From the NCBI RefSeq assembly GCF_002736105.1, contig NZ_CP024123.1:1418001-1482000 (forward strand): a DNA stretch of 64,000 nucleotides, in the 5' to 3' direction. This document shows, piece after piece, positions 60,458 to 64,000 of the stretch. Source of the stretch: Solibacillus sp. R5-41 (GTDB lineage Bacteria > Bacillota > Bacilli > Bacillales_A > Planococcaceae). The position numbers and the translations under genes were made by a program. The notes under the pieces are model-generated. The model was not told the origin of the DNA and did not search any database. It saw nothing but the letters and a program-made list of their open reading frames with translations. The stretch's first letter is position 1, and each line of letters starts with the position of its first letter.

Positions 60458-61768
60458 TTATGCTGCAATAGTATTGCTAGGCTTTTTATTGAATATTTTG
60501 TAAATGATAGTTCCCGCAATAAAACCTACGATCGCCGGTATCAACCATGTGAAACCTTGAGAACTGAATGGTATCTTTGCTACAAATGAGTTAAAGGTAT
60601 CTGATTTAATACCCATTGCATTAAATGCATCATTTAAACTAAAGATGAATGTAAAACATACTGTTCCAATATACGACCCTCTATTTGGTATATACTTACT
60701 AAACAACCCTAAAATAACGATTGTAATCGAAATTGGGTATAGAGCAAGGAAGATAGGTGCTGCAGCTGAAATAAGTGCATCCACTTTAACATTTGCAAAA
60801 ATTGCACTTATTATTGTATTAATAGCCACCCAAAAAGTATAAGGAATTTTATTATTTGTTAGGTCTGTCAAGAAGTCACTACACGCACTTGTCAATCCGA
60901 TTGCTGTAACCAAGCAAGCTAGTAAAACACATAGTGCAAGTAGTATCATGCCACCTTGCCCCATCAATTTAGTCATCAACTCTACTAACAAACTAGTTCT
61001 TTCGATATTATGGTTTGAAATTACTTGGCTACCGGAAGCCCCAAGATAGAGCAATCCTCCGTAAATTATGAAAAGCCCAAGGCCAGCAATGGCAGAAACA
61101 TAGATTGTAATTTTCTTTAATTCTTTTCCAGCGTATCCTTTGGCACGGATCGCTGCGATGATAATATTTGCAACGAGCAGTCCAGTCAATACATCGGCTG
61201 TTTGATAGGATTCAACAAAGGCATTCAAAAATGGTTGTGATAAATTGGTTGAAATTGGATTCCCAATAGGAGAAAAAATGGCAACAACAACGATAACTAG
61301 CAACAATCCAAATTTAAAAGGAGTGAAGAATTTTCCAATTGTATCAATAACCTTTGCTTTGTTAAAAGAAACTAAAAACACAATAGCAAAGAAAATGATG
61401 CTGAACAAGAATGTAGGGAAATTAGGAAAAAATGGTTTAATAGCAATTTCATAACTAGTTCCAGCAGTTCGCGGAACATTGATGAAAGTTCCAATCACTA
61501 TCATGATGAGTGTACAAAACACTTTATAAAACCAAGGTGCTATTGGCTTAGTTAAGTCAGCGAATGTTCCTCCGCTAGCAGATACAGCTACAATTCCTAA
61601 AACCGGTAAAATTACACCTGTAATTGTCATACCAAGTAACGCCGGAACCCATTCTGTTCCCGAAGTAAAACCAATAAAGGGTGGGAAAATAAGATTTCCT
61701 GCTCCAAAGAATATTGCAAATGTGGCAAATCCAATAATAATACTGTCGATTAAAGTTTTATTCTTCAT
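60458..61768 (-). CDS. brnQ: Branched-chain amino acid carrier BrnQ
   Basis: A 436-residue LIVCS-family Na+/H+-coupled carrier with about 12 membrane helices. The N-terminus IIIGFATFAIFFGAGNLIFP and PFIGFTSGTEWVPALLG are characteristic. It imports leucine, isoleucine and valine. AGGAGGGA precedes ATG. It is followed by the PuuD-like gene and preceded, 52 bases away, by a GntR gene on the same strand, suggesting one operon. Confidence 0.92.
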   Translation of the reverse strand: MKNKTLIDSIIIGFATFAIFFGAGNLIFPPFIGFTSGTEWVPALLGMTITGVILPVLGIVAVSASGGTFADLTKPIAPWFYKVFCTLIMIVIGTFINVPRTAGTSYEIAIKPFFPNFPTFLFSIIFFAIVFLVSFNKAKVIDTIGKFFTPFKFGLLLVIVVVAIFSPIGNPISTNLSQPFLNAFVESYQTADVLTGLLVANIIIAAIRAKGYAGKELKKITIYVSAIAGLGLFIIYGGLLYLGASGSQVISNHNIERTSLLVELMTKLMGQGGMILLALCVLLACLVTAIGLTSACSDFLTDLTNNKIPYTFWVAINTIISAIFANVKVDALISAAAPIFLALYPISITIVILGLFSKYIPNRGSYIGTVCFTFIFSLNDAFNAMGIKSDTFNSFVAKIPFSSQGFTWLIPAIVGFIAGTIIYKIFNKKPSNTIAA

Positions 61769-61820
61769 AATTCCCTCCTAGGTTAACGCATTTTAATGAA
61801 AACCTCTAACTATTCAAAAT

Positions 61821-62432
61821 CTATCCATTTATAATATGTGTTTCTAATTCTTTAATCGCTTTGCTAATGTCTTTAGATTTAATTGCCTCAATTATTTGTT
61901 CATGTTCCTTTATATATCTAGAAATTTGATAATCTTTTCTACGATAATAATATGGGTTACTAAATAATCTTTCTCGAATATTAGAAAGTGTTTGAATAAA
62001 TAAGGAGTTTCCGTAAACTTCAGTAAGTTGAAGATGAAAGGCAGAGTCTAATTTCAAAAATTGATTTATATCATTGTTTTCAACACACTTTTTCTGTTCT
62101 TGAATGATTTCCTCAAGTATCTCAATTTGTTCCGCAGTCATCAATTTAACTATTTTTGGTATGGTAAAAATCTCTATCGCTAATCGCAGTTCATACATTT
62201 CTTCTACCTCATGGACGTTCAATCCTAAAATTTGAATGCCATGGTTTGAAATAATTTTTACAAACCCTTCATTTTGTAACCTTTGTAGAGCAGTCATTAT
62301 TGGTGTTCTACTTATTCCAAGCTCAGCCGCTAACTGATTTTGGGAAGTGAAACCGCTTTCTAAAAAATCACCCCTAATAATTTTGTTTTTTATTTCATCA
62401 TACGCTGTTTCTTGAAGTGTTTTTCCTTTCAA
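61821..62432 (-). CDS. GntR-family (FadR/FCD) transcriptional regulator
   Basis: A 203-residue regulator. The winged helix is at 10-75 (TSQNQLAAELGISRTPIMTA, LQRLQNEGFVKII). The C-terminal FCD domain (about 85-200) contains ELRLAIEIFTIPKIV and FLKLDSAFHLQLTEVYGNSL with metal-binding-type residues. The TTG start has AGGGAGGG upstream. A perfect palindrome lies in front of it. It likely represses itself and the downstream brnQ-GATase1 genes. Confidence 0.9.
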   Translation of the reverse strand: MKGKTLQETAYDEIKNKIIRGDFLESGFTSQNQLAAELGISRTPIMTALQRLQNEGFVKIISNHGIQILGLNVHEVEEMYELRLAIEIFTIPKIVKLMTAEQIEILEEIIQEQKKCVENNDINQFLKLDSAFHLQLTEVYGNSLFIQTLSNIRERLFSNPYYYRRKDYQISRYIKEHEQIIEAIKSKDISKAIKELETHIING

Positions 62433-62454
62433 GAAAATCCCTCCCTACTTTATA

Positions 62455-62476
62455 TTCAACTTACATGTAAGTTGAA
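62455..62476. promoter_or_regulatory. 22-bp perfect palindrome, likely GntR operator
   Basis: The half-site TTCAACTTACA is repeated in perfect inverted form, centred 34 bases before the gntR start. Position and symmetry fit autoregulation by the FadR-type regulator. The ends resemble module A arms (TTCAACTAA), but the rest differs. Confidence 0.75.
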
Positions 62477-62646
62477 TGTAAGATAAAATTTATACTACTC
62501 TGAATATTAGGGAATGTAAATGTATTTTTTTGAGTAATATTTTCCAAATAAGCAGAAGACATTTAAGAAAATTGAGGAATATGATTGTGGGAGTGAATTT
62601 TTATGCTTAGAAAGGCAACGTTGACTGTTCAATATGGGGGATATCA

Positions 62647-63054
62647 ATGCGATCTATCATTATCATTTTGTTAGGTTTTGGACTGATAACTGGTTGCTCA
62701 AATGAAGTAGTGAATGAAGAACAAAAAATTGAAGTTCAAATACGGGTTGACGATGAAAACAATTATGAAGATTTCAAAGAAATTACGAATAATGATGGAG
62801 TCCAAAAAGTGAAAGAGATAGTTTTTGATATTGAATGGGAAAATGCAAAGGTACAGATGGAACATCCTGCTGATTATAGGTTTATATTTCAGTATAAAAA
62901 TCCTAATATAGAAGCGAAAGCCGCATCATATAATCTTTGGATAAGTCCTAATAATGATATAGTCGAAATTGTAATGGAAGAAGATACATACGCTAAACTA
63001 AGTAAGGAAAATTCAAGTATTCTTACCAAATTAATTAGTTCCTTCTTCAACTAA
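62647..63054 (+). CDS. Lipoprotein of unknown function (paralogue of the pseudogene at 26607)
   Basis: A 135-residue lipoprotein: signal SIIIILLGFGLITGCSNEVV with lipobox ITGC. The C-terminal half WENAKVQMEHPADYRFIF, then NLWISPNNDIVEIV, matches a lipoprotein group of Bacillus with unknown function. The GGGGGATATCA ribosome site precedes the ATG. It is intact, unlike its relative at 26607-26963, which carries a stop at the matching Trp. Confidence 0.75.
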   Translation: MRSIIIILLGFGLITGCSNEVVNEEQKIEVQIRVDDENNYEDFKEITNNDGVQKVKEIVFDIEWENAKVQMEHPADYRFIFQYKNPNIEAKAASYNLWISPNNDIVEIVMEEDTYAKLSKENSSILTKLISSFFN

Positions 63055-63172
63055 CGGGGGCTTTAGTTGAATATTCGGTTTCCGAAATGATCAATTTTTA
63101 TTATAAAAAAACCTATACAGATATGAAAAATAGCCCCTTTTTGAACAATCTTTGTTCAAAAAGGGGCTATGA
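63040..63172. repeat. Module A with linked 3' segment and terminator (copy 23)
   Basis: CTTCTTCAACTAACGGGGGC and TTTAGTTGAATA, GAAATGATCAATTTTTATTA, then a hairpin of ATAGCCCCTTTTTGAACA and TGTTCAAAAAGGGGCTAT (63130-63170). It overlaps the end of the lipoprotein gene. A twin is at 59322. Confidence 0.82.
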
Positions 63173-63264
63173 TTTTCTATAAAAATCATCATTTATAGCT
63201 GTATTTTAATCAATCTTTATTCCAAGTCAACTGCAATTAGGGATTTTGTATCGTTAATAAAAAG

Positions 63265-63312
63265 AAAAGGACTTGCGTATATGATTAATTTTCATAAACG
63301 CAAGTCCTTTTA
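63265..63312. terminator. Bidirectional terminator
   Basis: AAAAGGACTTGCGT and ACGCAAGTCCTTTT form a 14-bp perfect stem around ATATGATTAATTTTCATAA. It can stop the plus-strand lipoprotein transcript or the minus-strand gene at 63424. Confidence 0.82.
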
Positions 63313-63423
63313 TTGTGCATTCCACTTAATTTTTTAGAGACAGACCTGTAATTATGAGAAATTCTTCATGTTGTACTAAAAATAACTGGAAGTGTTCGGC
63401 ATATTTTTAGAAATGATTTAAAA

Positions 63424-63669
63424 TCACATTAATTCTTTCATTCTCACTAGATCATGATTTTCGGATGAATAATCGAGTCTCATTTTATCTAATTCAATTT
63501 TCATTTTCTCTGTTTCAATAATGAAGTTTTTCTGTCTTATTTTTTCAAGTTCAATTTCATCCCGCATCATATCGGCTTTAATTTTAGCAAGTCTTCGCTG
63601 ATGATCGGTAACGATTGCTGTGATTGGCACAGTCATAACAATCCCTACGATTATGATTGCTGTCAACAT
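63424..63669 (-). CDS. Small membrane protein with charged coiled coil
   Basis: An 81-residue protein: one N-terminal membrane helix (LTAIIIVGIVMTVPITAIVT), then a long charged heptad-like helix (RRLAKIKADMMRDEIELEKI, EKMKIELDKMRLDY). It may oligomerise at the membrane. AAGGAG precedes ATG (minus strand). No family is named. Confidence 0.65.
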   Translation of the reverse strand: MLTAIIIVGIVMTVPITAIVTDHQRRLAKIKADMMRDEIELEKIRQKNFIIETEKMKIELDKMRLDYSSENHDLVRMKELM

Positions 63670-63822
63670 TTGATCTACTCCTTTATAACTTCTTGTTTTC
63701 CATTGTAACTTAATTTGCGTTTAAATCAAAGAATATACTTAATTGTAAAAATATTATTAAAATTACCATTCAATAATGATAAGATATGTATTTGGAAATA
63801 AATACAATGTGGTGGTGTTAGA

Positions 63823-64000
63823 ATGCTTACGATTTTTGGAGGGATTGGTCTGTTTTTATTAGGAATGGCCATGTTGACGAACGGATTAAAAGAAATCGCT
63901 GGAGATGCGTTAAAGCGGTGGCTTAATACATTTACAAAAGGTCGTATAAGTGCCGTGTTTTCGGGGGCAGTCATGACGTTGCTCGTGCAATCCTCGACAG
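63823..64000 (+). CDS. Na/Pi cotransporter family protein (partial)
   Basis: Only the first 59 codons lie in the window: MLTIFGGIGLFLLGMAMLTN, GLKEIAGDALKRWLNTFTKG, AVFSGAVMTLLVQSSTA. The QSST motif and the preceding helix are typical of the NptA/YjbB Na+/phosphate cotransporters. The 3' end lies outside the window. GGTGGTG is its ribosome site. Confidence 0.85.
   Translation, partial: MLTIFGGIGLFLLGMAMLTNGLKEIAGDALKRWLNTFTKGRISAVFSGAVMTLLVQSST

Noticed and set aside
24311-63172. Repeat family as a CRISPR or tRNA cluster
   Set aside because: Copies are dispersed hundreds to thousands of bases apart, without regular spacing or cloverleaf folds. No tRNA or rRNA gene was recognised in the window.

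Overview
The window is low-GC DNA with strong AGGAGG-type ribosome binding sites and many ATG, GTG and TTG starts. It looks like the chromosome of a spore-forming Bacillales species (Bacillaceae or Planococcaceae). Supporting this are a complete petrobactin (asbABCDEF) operon, a CdaS-type diadenylate cyclase, a B. subtilis-sized topoisomerase III, a Ktr-type K+ uptake pair, a YclM-type aspartokinase and a BrnQ carrier. I cannot name the species from sequence alone.

Region 1 (1-7.6 kb) is the petrobactin siderophore operon. It has an upstream promoter, two Fur-box-like palindromes, a terminator-like hairpin between them, and a strong terminator after asbF. Region 2 (7.9-24.1 kb) is mostly ordinary chromosome: topB, an ABC-F/ASCH operon behind a leader-peptide attenuator, a serine hydrolase, an amidase, a GNAT enzyme, a 2Fe-2S ferredoxin, cdaS, aspartokinase, a DsbA-family protein, a TDT-family transporter with two small genes, and a secreted PHP-domain protein. 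Intergenic regions here carry almost no repeats.

Region 3 (24.2-63.4 kb) is very different. Small genes are separated by a modular family of short palindromic intergenic repeats. One module has TTCAACTAA and TTAGTTGAA arms around CGGGGGC; others are built on GTTCCCAAA/CTTTGGGGA, on GTTGCATATGCAGC and on CAATCGGGCGCGATTG. Real genes include two MBL-fold hydrolases, corA, an aldo/keto reductase, a methyltransferase, ktrAB, an XRE/membrane-protein pair, two paralogous ECF-sigma/DUF4179 pairs, a small multidrug export protein, a Fur-controlled PepSY protein and a GntR-brnQ-GATase1 set. The region is full of decay: truncated or frameshifted lipoproteins, tails of VOC, NUDIX and nuclease genes, a frameshifted replication-like gene, and IS110, IS3 and IS6 elements or remnants. 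It also holds a group IIC intron tail and a ~290-bp direct repeat (39.7 and 56.1 kb). It reads as an accessory, repeat-driven region.

Regulation visible in the sequence includes Fur sites at asb and at the PepSY gene (where the site sits in the promoter spacer), leader-peptide attenuation of the ABC-F gene, a perfect 22-bp palindrome before the GntR gene, and sigma/anti-sigma overlaps of identical length in both ECF pairs. The window ends inside an Na/Pi-cotransporter-like gene.
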